From a bacterium (lineage in GTDB: Bacteria > Pseudomonadota > Alphaproteobacteria > Ferrovibrionales > Ferrovibrionaceae): a stretch of 53,180 nt of DNA. Position numbers and translations under genes: made by a program. Below, one piece after another: positions 1 through 6,927 of this stretch. The first letter of the stretch is position 1, and each line of letters begins with the position of its first letter. The stretch is taken from the NCBI GenBank assembly GCA_022844005.1, contig JALHMN010000008.1:1-53180 (forward strand), given 5' to 3'. Below the pieces are notes generated by a model, which was given only the letters and a program-made list of their open reading frames with translations, did not search any database and was not told where the DNA came from.

Positions 1-860
1 CCGGCCGCGTCGGCCGGCGGCGGCGCCTGCGGGCCGCGAATGATGAAGGTGGCGGCGGCGCGGGCGCGGTCGATCTCCACGCCCAGGGTGTCGTAAGCGA
101 GGCGGTCGCCCTCGATGGCGCGGGACAGCGGCGGCAGGGCGATGCCGGCCGCGGGTCTCGGGCGATTGCTCTTTCCTGCCAGGGTCTTGGCGCGCGTTGC
201 TACCGCTTCGGCGAAGCGCGAGCGGGGCGCGATCTCGTCGACGAGGCGCCAGTCGACGGCGCGCTTGCCGCGCACGCCTTCTTCCGTGGTGCAGAAGAAA
301 TCGGCCCGGTCGCGCCGCACATGCCGCTTGTCGACCAGCCGCGTCAGCCCGCCGGTGCCGGGGAGGACGGCCAAGAGCGGCACTTCGGGCAGCGAGACGG
401 CGGAACTGCCGTCATCGGCCAGGAGGATGTGCTCGCAGGCCAGCGCCATCTCATAGCCGCCGCCGGCGCAGGGGCCGTTCACCGCCGCCATCCAGATCTG
501 GCCGGAGGCGTTGGAGGCATCCTCGATGGAATTGCGGGTTTCGTTGGTGAACTTGCAGAAGTTGACCTTATGCGCATGGGTGGCGCCGGCCAGCATGCGG
601 ATATTGGCGCCGGCGCAGAAGATGCGCTCCTTGCCCGAGGTGAGGACGACGCAGGCGACTTGCGGATGCTCGAAGCGCAGGCGCTGCACCGCATCGTTCA
701 GCTCGATATCGACGCCGAGATCGTAGGAATTCAGCTTCAGCTCGTAGCCCGGGAACAGGCCGCCGTCTTCCGCCACGTCGAGCGCGAGCGTTGCCACCGC
801 GCCCTCTACCGACAGCTTCCAATGCCGATAGCGCGACGGCTCCGTGCGGAAGTCGATCAT
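1..860 (-). CDS. boxC: BoxC, benzoyl-CoA-dihydrodiol lyase (5' part only)
   Basis: The gene runs off the left edge, so about 286 N-terminal codons of a protein that is usually about 550 residues are present. BoxC opens the ring of 2,3-epoxybenzoyl-CoA in aerobic CoA-dependent benzoate degradation in the cytoplasm. The translation contains stretches I recognise from the family: RTEPSRYRHWKLS near the start, LKLNSYDLGVDIEL around 41-54, the crotonase oxyanion-hole segment FCAGANI at 81-87, KVNFCKFTNETRN at 98-110 and CAGGGYE at 131-137. I chose the ATG at 860 because GGAG lies 8 nt upstream. An in-frame ATG at 890 sits at the predicted transcription start, inside the operator, without a Shine-Dalgarno. 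Other box genes probably lie beyond the edge. Confidence 0.9.
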   Translation of the reverse strand, partial: MIDFRTEPSRYRHWKLSVEGAVATLALDVAEDGGLFPGYELKLNSYDLGVDIELNDAVQRLRFEHPQVACVVLTSGKERIFCAGANIRMLAGATHAHKVNFCKFTNETRNSIEDASNASGQIWMAAVNGPCAGGGYEMALACEHILLADDGSSAVSLPEVPLLAVLPGTGGLTRLVDKRHVRRDRADFFCTTEEGVRGKRAVDWRLVDEIAPRSRFAEAVATRAKTLAGKSNRPRPAAGIALPPLSRAIEGDRLAYDTLGVEIDRARAAATFIIRGPQAPPPADAA

Positions 861-888
861 CCCGGCGTCTCCGACCCTGACTTGTTTC

Positions 889-920
889 ATGCATTATAAT
901 GCATGTGAGGGGTGCCGCAA
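889..920 (-). promoter_or_regulatory. boxC promoter with TGCA-N6-TGCA operator
   Basis: A perfect 16-bp palindrome, ATGCATTATAATGCAT, lies at 889-904. Read on the minus strand it holds a consensus -10 box TATAAT (898 down to 893), with TTGCGG as a -35 candidate (920 down to 915) at 16-bp spacing. The predicted transcription start is close to 886, about 26 nt before the boxC ATG. From memory, the BoxR repressor of box operons binds TGCA-N6-TGCA and is released by benzoyl-CoA. The match in form and place suggests BoxR-type control by occlusion of the -10 box. No boxR gene is in the window. Confidence 0.7.
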
Positions 921-934
921 GAAGTATCACGCAT

Positions 935-1487
935 GCGGACAAATCTGTCCGCCAGCCCGCGCAGGGGGCCTCGGCGGGGCGGAAAGTGGCGGAAATCCGC
1001 CATGCCGGAAAATTTGTCCGTTCCCGGAGACAGGTTCGCAGCCAAGTGGGCGAGGCCGGCGACCGGAACATTTGTCGTAGCGGACATTCCTGTCCGCCGT
1101 GCCGGCGCGGACAAATTCGTCCGCCTCACCCCCCATGGCGGGGCGGACGGTAGTGCGAAGGGCGCGACCGGGCCGGCCGCGGACATTTCTGTCCGCCTCG
1201 AGACCCGCCTCCATGCAGGCCCCGGCGCGGAGCCGATGCGGATTTGCATGAACATCTGTGGCCCACCTGCGCGGGATCTCAACAACTGTTTGTTCCTGCT
1301 GGGGAAATCCGTGATTCCATCGCTGCGGCCCCTGCCTAAGTCAGCCAATTCGAGCCAATTCGAGCCAGAAACGGCCGGCCGGCTACCGGCCAGGGCCGGT
1401 TTGAAGCCGTTTTGGGCCGGTTTCGGCCATCGCCGCGGAGGCCGCTGGTCGAGAGACGGGGTCGCAGGGGCGGACAAATCTGTCCGC
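935..1487. repeat. cluster of 18-bp palindromes GCGGACA-N4-TGTCCGC
   Basis: Copies lie at 935-952, 1080-1097, 1107-1124, 1179-1196 and 1470-1487. The arms are 7 bp and the 4-base centres are AATC, TTCC, AATT, TTTC and AATC. The third copy has one arm mismatch (CGTCCGC). The first and last copies are identical. Degenerate or half copies lie near 1008-1020 and 1064-1076. Spacing between starts is irregular (145, 27, 72 and 291 bp), so this is not CRISPR. The copies could be protein-binding sites or a dispersed repeat family; the sequence alone cannot decide. Confidence 0.85.
1343..1367. repeat. tandem repeat, 2.5 copies of AGCCAATTCG
   Basis: Two exact 10-bp copies at 1343-1352 and 1353-1362 are followed by a half copy to 1367. 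The tract lies in the gene-poor region between the fourth and fifth palindromes. One helical turn per unit would place bound proteins on the same face, but slippage is an equally simple origin. Confidence 0.8.
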
Positions 1488-1900
1488 TGCCACGCTTGCT
1501 TGCCCCCGTGCCTGGAAGGTGACCAAGACATCGAAGGTCGCGCTCGCCCCCGGGCGACCAGCCTTCGGTTGGAGCAACTGCTCCTTCGGAAGGCCTGCCA
1601 TCGCTCGCCGGCCTGTACAGAAATCGTCTTTTCATGCAAAAATAGATCTCCATTCAACCCGGTCTGAATTATAACAGAAAACGGAACGAAAGCAAAACGC
1701 AGACTTTCTCCCGCCAAGGTGGTATATTGTGTCTGTCGTTACTGGCTTGCGGGATGCCGGATGACAGGCGCTACACCGAGCACCGGTTTTCCCGGAATCG
1801 ATTTAGCCCGGGGGCGCTAGTGGGTCACCTGTCTGCTGGACGTGAGCCGAAGCGACAATCAAGACGGTCAAAAGGGCTTGATGGCAAGCCTGTCGCTTTG

Positions 1901-1910
1901 CAGATATCTG
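1901..1910. promoter_or_regulatory. possible vapBC operator palindrome
   Basis: CAGATATCTG is a perfect 10-bp palindrome 37 bp before the vapB start codon. The half CAGATA recurs at 1923-1928. VapBC complexes usually repress their own promoter by binding short inverted repeats in this position, so this is a reasonable operator candidate. I see no other support. Confidence 0.35.
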
Positions 1911-1946
1911 TTGTAAGCTAGCCAGATAGATCATCGTGGATACACC

Positions 1947-2192
1947 ATGGCTTTTCACATCAGGAATCCGGAAACCGATGCGCTTGCCCGGCGGGTCGCC
2001 CGCATCAAGCGCACCGGCCTCACCGAAGCCGTGCATGAGGCGTTGCGAAACGAACTGGCCCGCGTCAACGCGCAGCCGAGCAAGGGGGAAATAGCCTTGC
2101 AGTTCTGCCGCGCGTTGCGCGCGCGAGGAAAGCCCGAACAGGGGTTGCCCGCGGACAAAGCATTCTTCGACGAGCTGAGCGGCGACATCTGA
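1947..2192 (+). CDS. vapB: VapB-type antitoxin (Rv0623-like)
   Basis: An 81-residue protein with the short N-terminal DNA-binding pattern of Rv0623/PSK-type antitoxins: AFHIRNPETDALARRVA, then TGLTEAVHEALRNELAR at about residues 28-44. It should neutralise the adjacent VapC ribonuclease and, as a complex, repress the operon. The ATG at 1947 follows a weak GTGGA ribosome site. The stop TGA shares its last base with the vapC start (TGATG), the tight coupling typical of such pairs. The C-terminal part, about residues 45-81, would be the toxin-binding tail. Confidence 0.85.
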   Translation: MAFHIRNPETDALARRVARIKRTGLTEAVHEALRNELARVNAQPSKGEIALQFCRALRARGKPEQGLPADKAFFDELSGDI

Positions 2193-2590
2193 TGTTTGTC
2201 GATGCTTCGGCCCTGGTCGCCATGCTGACCAACGAGGGGGATGCGGTGCTTCTGTCCGACTCACTGAAGGACGGCGCAAACGCCATGACTTCGCCTCTGG
2301 CCGTGTTCGAGACGGTCGTCGCAGTGGCGCGTATCCTGCTGCTGGACGTCCGCGAAGCCGAAGCCGGGGTGACGGACTTCCTGGAGGCCATGGAGATCAA
2401 GATTCTGCCGATTCCCCCGGAGGCCGGCGCTATCGCGCTTCGCGCCCATGAGCGTTTCGGCAAGGGACGGGGGCATCCCGCTCAGCTCAACATGGGGGAC
2501 TGCTTCGCCTACGCCTGCGCGCGTCACCACGGCGTGCCGCTTCTCTATAAGGGGGCCGATTTCGCGGCGACGGACATCGAGGGCGCGTGA
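2192..2590 (+). CDS. vapC: VapC-type PIN-domain ribonuclease toxin
   Basis: A 132-residue PIN-domain protein, full length for the VapC family. The acidic residues of the metal site are present: Asp4 in MFVDAS, Glu40 in VFET, Asp103 in NMGDCFAYA and Asp123 in KGADF. VapC toxins cut RNA, often tRNA or rRNA, when free of VapB. Translation is coupled to vapB by a one-base overlap. No frame damage is seen, so the module looks functional. The RNA target cannot be predicted from the sequence. Confidence 0.9.
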   Translation: MFVDASALVAMLTNEGDAVLLSDSLKDGANAMTSPLAVFETVVAVARILLLDVREAEAGVTDFLEAMEIKILPIPPEAGAIALRAHERFGKGRGHPAQLNMGDCFAYACARHHGVPLLYKGADFAATDIEGA

Positions 2591-2624
2591 CATGGATTTT
2601 GATGAGCGTCGAGAGAGGTGAGGC

Positions 2625-2819
2625 TTGTCTCTTCGGCGGTGTTGCACCCCTGCTTTGCAGACGGCTCAGGAACGGTCGAAGGGGACTTATGTCACGCCCG
2701 GCATCTACACCTCGAAGACTGTCTTCGGCGAAGGACCAGACGAAATTGACCGCCGGCCGGAGGACGCGGTCCGGCGCCTGCTGGAGTGCGGGGCGGCTGA
2801 TCATATGGGAGCGGTATGA
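2625..2819 (+). CDS. small hypothetical protein after vapBC
   Basis: A 64-residue frame starting with TTG at 2625 after an AGAGAGGTGAGG purine stretch. From residue 20 on, the translation (GTYVTPGIYTSKTVFGEGPDEIDRR, quoted in two parts here: GTYVTPGIYTSK and TVFGEGPDEIDRR) has a protein-like composition, unlike the other frames, and ends in RRLLECGAADHMGAV. I recognise no family. It may be a genuine small gene, or the tail of a longer gene whose start was lost when the toxin-antitoxin genes arrived. The first 19 residues look less protein-like. Confidence 0.35.
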   Translation: MSLRRCCTPALQTAQERSKGTYVTPGIYTSKTVFGEGPDEIDRRPEDAVRRLLECGAADHMGAV

Positions 2820-2890
2820 GCGGTGTAAGCGGTTCGATGCGGTGAGGGAACTGCCACCGCCCTCTCGTGAACCTGGCTGAGGAATGATCG

Positions 2891-3373
2891 ATGCCGGTCT
2901 ATGAGGTCGAAGATCTGGACAGCGTCTCAGGCGATGTCGCCTTCATTCTGAAGAACAGAGCCATGTTCGGGCCGCCTGCAAATGTGGAGCTCGGCGCATA
3001 TCTGGCGTCGCATCTCGCCTCCCAACTCGCCTTTCTCAGGTCCCTGCCATTCGTTGTGGAAAAGGCCGACGCCTGGTGGATCATAGCCTCGCGGCGAGAC
3101 TGGCTTGTGTCTTCGGAGGGCGCGTCACTTGCCGCCAGCGCATTTTCCAGCCTTCTCCCGCTTCCAGAAAGCGGCCCGAACTCGCATAGAAGCGAAGTTC
3201 TGTTGTCGGCGTTTGCGGATGCGGTCGTCACGGCCGGAGATGACGGGCTGCGGTGGATCAAAGGGAGCGCCGAACGCACTCCGCTGCCGGGTGGGATCGA
3301 TGTTTCTGGTCGGGACGGTCGCATGGTGGCTTTCCGTGTGGCGTCGCCTAGCGCACAACGGAACTCACCTTAA
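2891..3373 (+). CDS. hypothetical protein, 160 residues
   Basis: An ATG at 2891 follows GAGGA by 10 nt. The translation looks like a soluble globular protein: an acidic start (MPVYEVEDLDSVSGDVAFIL), a helical segment LGAYLASHLASQLAFL near residue 35, a Trp-rich stretch DAWWIIASRRDWLVS near 60, and two later helices. I recognise no domain and see no signal peptide or membrane segment. It lies between two toxin-antitoxin pairs, in a stretch that looks like accumulated accessory genes. A link to the small frame at 2625 is possible because both run in the same direction about 70 bp apart. Confidence 0.6.
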   Translation: MPVYEVEDLDSVSGDVAFILKNRAMFGPPANVELGAYLASHLASQLAFLRSLPFVVEKADAWWIIASRRDWLVSSEGASLAASAFSSLLPLPESGPNSHRSEVLLSAFADAVVTAGDDGLRWIKGSAERTPLPGGIDVSGRDGRMVAFRVASPSAQRNSP

Positions 3374-3389
3374 AGCGACTTGTCGGAAT

Positions 3390-3405
3390 TTCCTTACTTC
3401 CTTAC
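3390..3405. repeat. tandem TTCCTTAC repeat before the AbrB-type antitoxin
   Basis: Two exact 8-bp copies, TTCCTTACTTCCTTAC, end 9 bp before the ATG at 3415. This spot is where an autorepressing AbrB-type antitoxin would bind, so the repeat may be part of its operator. It also takes the place of a Shine-Dalgarno, which is absent here. Confidence 0.45.
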
Positions 3406-3414
3406 GTTCTTCTC

Positions 3415-3639
3415 ATGCTCGCAAAGCTCACCTCCAAGAACCAGCTCACCCTGCCGAAGCAGGCGATCGAAGCCGTCGGCCGGCCGACCCATCTTCAGGT
3501 GACGGTGGAAGACGGCCGGCTGGTGCTGACGCCGGTGCGGGTCGGCGCGGCTGACGCCGTGCGGCGGAAACTGGCCGAGTTGGGGATCACCGAAGAAGAT
3601 GTGCGGGACGCTGTCCGTTGGGCTCGGGACAGTCGCTGA
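3415..3639 (+). CDS. AbrB/MazE-type antitoxin
   Basis: A 74-residue protein with the swapped-hairpin AbrB fold signature at the N-terminus: AKLTSKNQLTLPKQAIEAVG (residues 3-22), then HLQVTVEDGRLVLTPV. The C-terminal helices (AVRRKLAELGITEEDVRDAVRWAR) would wrap around the toxin. It is the expected antitoxin of the PIN protein that starts 18 bp downstream. No Shine-Dalgarno is visible before the ATG, so translation may be leaderless or weak. Confidence 0.8.
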   Translation: MLAKLTSKNQLTLPKQAIEAVGRPTHLQVTVEDGRLVLTPVRVGAADAVRRKLAELGITEEDVRDAVRWARDSR

Positions 3640-3656
3640 GCGAGGCCGGGGCGGGA

Positions 3657-4073
3657 ATGCCGCCTCGAATCGTCTTCGATACCAACGTCGTCGTTTCCGC
3701 GCTGGTCTTCGGTGGCCGGCTGGCATGGCTGGTATCCGCCTGGGCGGCGGGCACTATCGTTCCGCTGGTCTGCCGCGAGACGGTGACCGAACTGCTGCGG
3801 GTCCTAGCCTATCCCAAGTTCAAGCTGACCGAGGCCGAACGCACCGACCTGCTGCAGGACTACCTGCCCTTTGCCGAGGTGGTGGTCCTGCCCGATCCCA
3901 GGCCGGCCGTCCCCGTCGCCTGCCGTGACCGCGACGATGGCGTTTTCATCGAACTGGCGCTCGCCGCCGGCGCGGATGCGCTGGTGAGCGGCGACGCTGA
4001 TCTGACAAGCCTCGATGAAGTCGGTGTGCCGATCCATGCGGTAGAGTCGCTCCGGAGGTGGCTCGGATCGTGA
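3657..4073 (+). CDS. PIN-domain toxin (PIN_3 type)
   Basis: A 138-residue PIN protein starting PPRIVFDTNVVVSALVFGG, the common opening of the PIN_3 toxin group. Candidate metal ligands are Asp8, Glu45, Asp93 or Asp94 in CRDRDDGVFIELA, and Asp113 in VSGDADL. I took the ATG at 3657 because the core PIN fold begins there and GGGGCGGGA precedes it; a GTG-type start upstream would add residues with no family match. It pairs with the AbrB-type antitoxin immediately upstream. It is presumably an RNase; the target is unknown. Confidence 0.85.
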   Translation: MPPRIVFDTNVVVSALVFGGRLAWLVSAWAAGTIVPLVCRETVTELLRVLAYPKFKLTEAERTDLLQDYLPFAEVVVLPDPRPAVPVACRDRDDGVFIELALAAGADALVSGDADLTSLDEVGVPIHAVESLRRWLGS

Positions 4074-4244
4074 GGATGCTCCCGCGAGGCGGTGGCTGAT
4101 GGTGAAGGAGCCCCACGAAACATCTGCGCGGACTTGATACGGTAATCGAGGTGCCGTGCGAAGAGGCAGCAGTAAATCTTGAAAGTATATGGCTTATGAT
4201 AACGAATTTGGACAACACGATTCCAGTTGAGGATGCGTCTTTAT

Positions 4245-5015
4245 ATGTCCAGAACGAGCCGCCTATTTGAGCTGATCAGCGTCCTGCGCGTACGCCGGAC
4301 GCCCGTTACGGCGCTATATCTGGCACGTGAGCTGGGTATTTCGCAGCGGAGCGTATACCGGGACATCGAAACGTTGCGTTCGCTCGGAGCGCCACTCGAT
4401 GGCCAGGCGGGTATCGGCTATCGTTTGAGAGAGGGGTTTTTCCTTCCGGAATTCGCATTTTCATCGGACGAGTTGGACGCACTGATCCTCGGCCTCGGCT
4501 GGGTGCGGCAGCGAGCCGATCCCGCCTTGGCACGGTGCAGCGAAAGCGCCATGGCGAAAATACTTTCCGCTCGAAACGCCGGTCCCTCGATGAGCGAGGA
4601 CCCACCTGCGCTCGTAACGCCGGCCTCGGCGTCCGAGCGCGTGGACCCGCCGCAGGCCGCACTGTTGCGAGATGCCATCCGCCGGCAACGCAAAGTCGCG
4701 ATCAGCTATGAAGACGCTCAGGGCTCGGTATCGGATCGCACCGTCTGGCCGATCGCCATCGTCTATTTCGACGATGTGCGCGTGCTGGCGGCCTGGTGCG
4801 AACAGCGATCGGCCTTCCGCCATTTCCGCCTCGACCGTTTGCAGGTGCGGTCGATTTCGGAGGAGCGCTATCCCGGGCGGCGCCAAGCGATCGCGGCGCG
4901 GTGGCGGCAGCAGGATCGCGACTGGCGTTCGCTGCTGACAGTTTCTGACACGGCGACACGCTACCCCTTGACGGGCACACTCACTCCCGGTGCCCTGTCA
5001 AAGGAAAGCCAATGA
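4245..5015 (+). CDS. WYL-domain transcriptional regulator (YafY/DeoR-like)
   Basis: A 256-residue protein with an N-terminal winged HTH (MSRTSRLFELISVLR, then LARELGISQRSVYRDIETLR) and a C-terminal WYL-type domain (ISYEDAQG, WPIAIVYFDDVRVLAAWCEQR, FRHFRLDRL). In this family the WYL domain senses a ligand and the HTH binds DNA. The ATG at 4245 gives the usual family start; upstream TTG (4227) and ATG (4233) codons are possible. The stop overlaps the next gene by four bases (ATGA), so the NTF2-like protein is its obvious co-expressed partner or target. A 170-bp gap upstream probably holds the promoter. Confidence 0.85.
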   Translation: MSRTSRLFELISVLRVRRTPVTALYLARELGISQRSVYRDIETLRSLGAPLDGQAGIGYRLREGFFLPEFAFSSDELDALILGLGWVRQRADPALARCSESAMAKILSARNAGPSMSEDPPALVTPASASERVDPPQAALLRDAIRRQRKVAISYEDAQGSVSDRTVWPIAIVYFDDVRVLAAWCEQRSAFRHFRLDRLQVRSISEERYPGRRQAIAARWRQQDRDWRSLLTVSDTATRYPLTGTLTPGALSKESQ

Positions 5016-5395
5016 CCGTATTGACCCATCCCGACGCCTGGGCGATTTACACAAAGTATCTGAGCGCATGGAATACGACTTCGATCGAACAGCGCCTGAA
5101 AATCGCTGCAGAGATTTTAAGTGAGAACATCGAATATCAGACCGTCAGACATGATTTGTGCACCGGCCGATCGCAGGTCATTGAAGACATGGCCACGTTT
5201 CACGAGCGATTTCCGGGGGGGCATTTTGAAATAGGCGATGTTTCGGCACACCACAACGTGGCTCTATTGACCTGGGTTATCATTCAGGCCGATGGCAAGG
5301 AGTTCGCTCGCGGACATGATCAACTCGCCGTCGATCGCAGCGGAAAGATTTCGAAGATCACCACCTTCGGGCCATCGGTGAAGTATCCAAATTAA
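5012..5395 (+). CDS. SnoaL/NTF2-like protein
   Basis: A 127-residue protein resembling SnoaL-like NTF2-fold proteins: HPDAWAIYTKYLSAWNTTS at the start, ILSENIEYQTVRHDLCTGRSQVIEDMATFHERFPGG in two parts (ILSENIEYQTV, DMATFHERFPGG), and HNVALLTWVII followed by GHDQLAVDRSGKISKITTF. Members are small polar-pocket proteins acting as isomerases, hydrolases or binding proteins, so an exact reaction cannot be named. It is translationally coupled to the WYL regulator, which suggests the pair responds to the same small molecule. Confidence 0.7.
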   Translation: MTVLTHPDAWAIYTKYLSAWNTTSIEQRLKIAAEILSENIEYQTVRHDLCTGRSQVIEDMATFHERFPGGHFEIGDVSAHHNVALLTWVIIQADGKEFARGHDQLAVDRSGKISKITTFGPSVKYPN

Positions 5396-5552
5396 ACCCC
5401 GAGAAATGAATATTGGGGCGCGGTTGTGTCTCGCTTGCAGCGGTGCCGCGAGCGCCCGGCGGCCTGCGCGGGTGACGGCCCGTTCGATGACGGAATGCTT
5501 GCCGCGCGCGGGGCGGATATCGAGCGGGGCGAAGCATAGGCGGTGGAGTGAC

Positions 5553-5569
5553 ATCGCAACTTTTGCGAT
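5553..5569. promoter_or_regulatory. inverted repeat ATCGCAA-CTT-TTGCGAT before the Sel1 gene
   Basis: Perfect 7-bp arms with a 3-base centre. The right arm runs into GATAAT (5567-5572), a plausible -10 box for the gene starting at 5603. The placement suits a repressor operator overlapping a promoter. The cognate regulator is unknown. The rest of the 207-bp gap (5396-5602) shows no gene. Confidence 0.5.
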
Positions 5570-5602
5570 AATGCTTGCCGACGCCGTCTGGAGGCCGTCC
5601 TG

Positions 5603-6538
5603 GTGCGACCCTACGTTTCGCTTCGCCTTTTCGCCGTGTCCCTGGCGCTGCTGTCGGCCGCGCCCGCCTTGGCCGACGCCGCCGCCGGCCTCGACGCCTA
5701 TAAGAGAGGCGACTACGAGACGGCTTTGCGCGAATGGACGGCTGCGGCGGCGGCAGGTGATGTAGGCGCCTATTCCGGAATGGCCTGGCTCTATCAGTTC
5801 GGCCGCGGCGTGCCACGCGACGATGCGAAGGCGGTCGAATGGTTTCGCAAGGCAGCCGAGGCCGGCGATGCCACTGGCCAGAGCAATCTCGCCAGCATGT
5901 ATCTCATGGGTCGCGGCGTGCCGCAGGATGACAAACTCGCGCTTGATTGGCTCACCAAGGCGGCGGCGCAGGGGAACAGCGGAGCGCAGGCCAATCTCGC
6001 CTTCATGTACAGAAATGGTCGCGGCGTCGAAGAGGATCTGGCCCAAGCGGCCGCTCTTTATCGCAAGGCGGCTGAGCAGAATGTGCCAACCGCGCAATAC
6101 GATCTCTACCTCTTCCTTTCCAAAGGCTGGGGTGTGCCGAAGGATGAAGAGGAGGCGCTGACCTGGCTGTCGAGATCCGCCGCCGGCGGCTTCGCCCAGG
6201 CCCAGGCGCAGCTCGGAGTCCTGCATCTGACCGGCATGGGCGTGCCGCGCGACGACGCGCACGGCGTAGCGTTGCTCAAGCAGGCTGCCGCTCGCGGCAA
6301 TTTCGATGGGCTGTACAATCTCGGTCAGGCCTATGCTGGCGGGCGCGGTACGCGAGCCGACATGCCGACCGCTTATGCGCTGTTCCTTCTGGCGGAAAAG
6401 GCGGGTTCTCCCAGCGCTACCGCTGCGCGCGACAGGGTTGGCAAGGCGCTCCATTTCGATCAGCGGGCTGCGATGGAGAAGGAGGCCGGCGCTTGGCGGC
6501 CGGGACTGCCGTTGCCGGGGTTGGCCGGCGCGCCGTGA
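5603..6538 (+). CDS. secreted Sel1-repeat (SLR) protein
   Basis: A 311-residue protein with a signal peptide (LRLFAVSLALLSAAPALADA, cut near residue 24) and about six Sel1/TPR-like repeats from roughly residue 28 to 275. The repeats carry the hallmark G-RGV-P-D segments (QFGRGVPRDD, LMGRGVPQDD, RNGRGVEEDL, LTGMGVPRDD) and WF/WL-KAA-A helices. The GTG start at 5603 is supported by GGAGG 8 nt upstream. Such proteins form right-handed solenoids that scaffold protein contacts in the periplasm. The C-terminal 30 residues (WRPGLPLPGLAGAP end) lack repeats. The partner is not evident from the neighbours. Confidence 0.85.
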   Translation: MRPYVSLRLFAVSLALLSAAPALADAAAGLDAYKRGDYETALREWTAAAAAGDVGAYSGMAWLYQFGRGVPRDDAKAVEWFRKAAEAGDATGQSNLASMYLMGRGVPQDDKLALDWLTKAAAQGNSGAQANLAFMYRNGRGVEEDLAQAAALYRKAAEQNVPTAQYDLYLFLSKGWGVPKDEEEALTWLSRSAAGGFAQAQAQLGVLHLTGMGVPRDDAHGVALLKQAAARGNFDGLYNLGQAYAGGRGTRADMPTAYALFLLAEKAGSPSATAARDRVGKALHFDQRAAMEKEAGAWRPGLPLPGLAGAP

Positions 6539-6609
6539 TCCCGACGTGGGGTGGAAAAGCGTCTCCGCCGCGCCAATTCGATTGCATGCACCGTACGGAG
6601 GATCCGCCC

Positions 6610-6891
6610 ATGAAAGCCACGCTCGGAAGCCGCGTGATCGCCGAGAGCGAGGATATCGTCGAGGCCGCCGGCTATGCCTATTTCCCGGCGGAGGCCGTGC
6701 GCACCGACTGGCTGGAGAAGGCGGCGAAAACCGCTCGCGACCTGGAATGCCCGCATGGCGTGCAGTTCTACGACCTGGTGGTGGACGGCGCGCGGCATGC
6801 CCGCGCCGCCTGGTCCTACGAGGCGCCGCAGCCGAAGATGGCCGCCGTGGGCGGGCGCTTCGGCTTCTGGCAGGACGTGAGCGTCGGCTGA
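6610..6891 (+). CDS. DUF427 family protein
   Basis: A 93-residue protein with the DUF427 pattern: MKATLGSRVIAESEDIVEAAGYAYFP, split here as KATLGSRVIAESED and AGYAYFPAEAVR, then CPHGVQFYDLVVDG and AAWSYEAPQPKMAAVGGRFGFW. It is a small beta-rich domain of unknown activity that is widespread in alphaproteobacteria. The ATG at 6610 follows GGAGG with good spacing. It stands alone, 70 bp after the Sel1 gene and convergent to the SRPBCC gene. Confidence 0.85.
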   Translation: MKATLGSRVIAESEDIVEAAGYAYFPAEAVRTDWLEKAAKTARDLECPHGVQFYDLVVDGARHARAAWSYEAPQPKMAAVGGRFGFWQDVSVG

Positions 6892-6927
6892 GGCGGGCGG
6901 GAGGGGGTTTTCTCGCTCCCGGCCCGT

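Larger units (their letters stand above)
905..1946. other. gene-poor 1-kb region with palindromes and hairpins
   Basis: No convincing gene is visible between the boxC promoter and vapB. Long open frames exist on both strands, but their translations repeat a short motif that only reflects the palindromes (NLSA, KFVR, ISVR), and none has a good ribosome site or family resemblance. The region holds five or more 18-bp palindromes, a tandem 10-bp repeat at 1343-1367, a perfect inverted repeat GGAGCAACTGCTCC near 1572, and an AT-rich stretch from about 1610 to 1735 containing TATATT that may carry a promoter. Confidence 0.6.

Noticed and set aside
935-1487. CRISPR array
   Set aside because: Repeat spacing is irregular (27 to 291 bp), units are short palindromes, and no cas gene is present.
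887-1717. Long open frames on both strands (plus 912-1667, minus 887-1717) across the palindrome region
   Set aside because: They arise from the GC-rich palindromes, which read as repeated NLSA/KFVR-like motifs; no ribosome site, no family match and conflicting strands.
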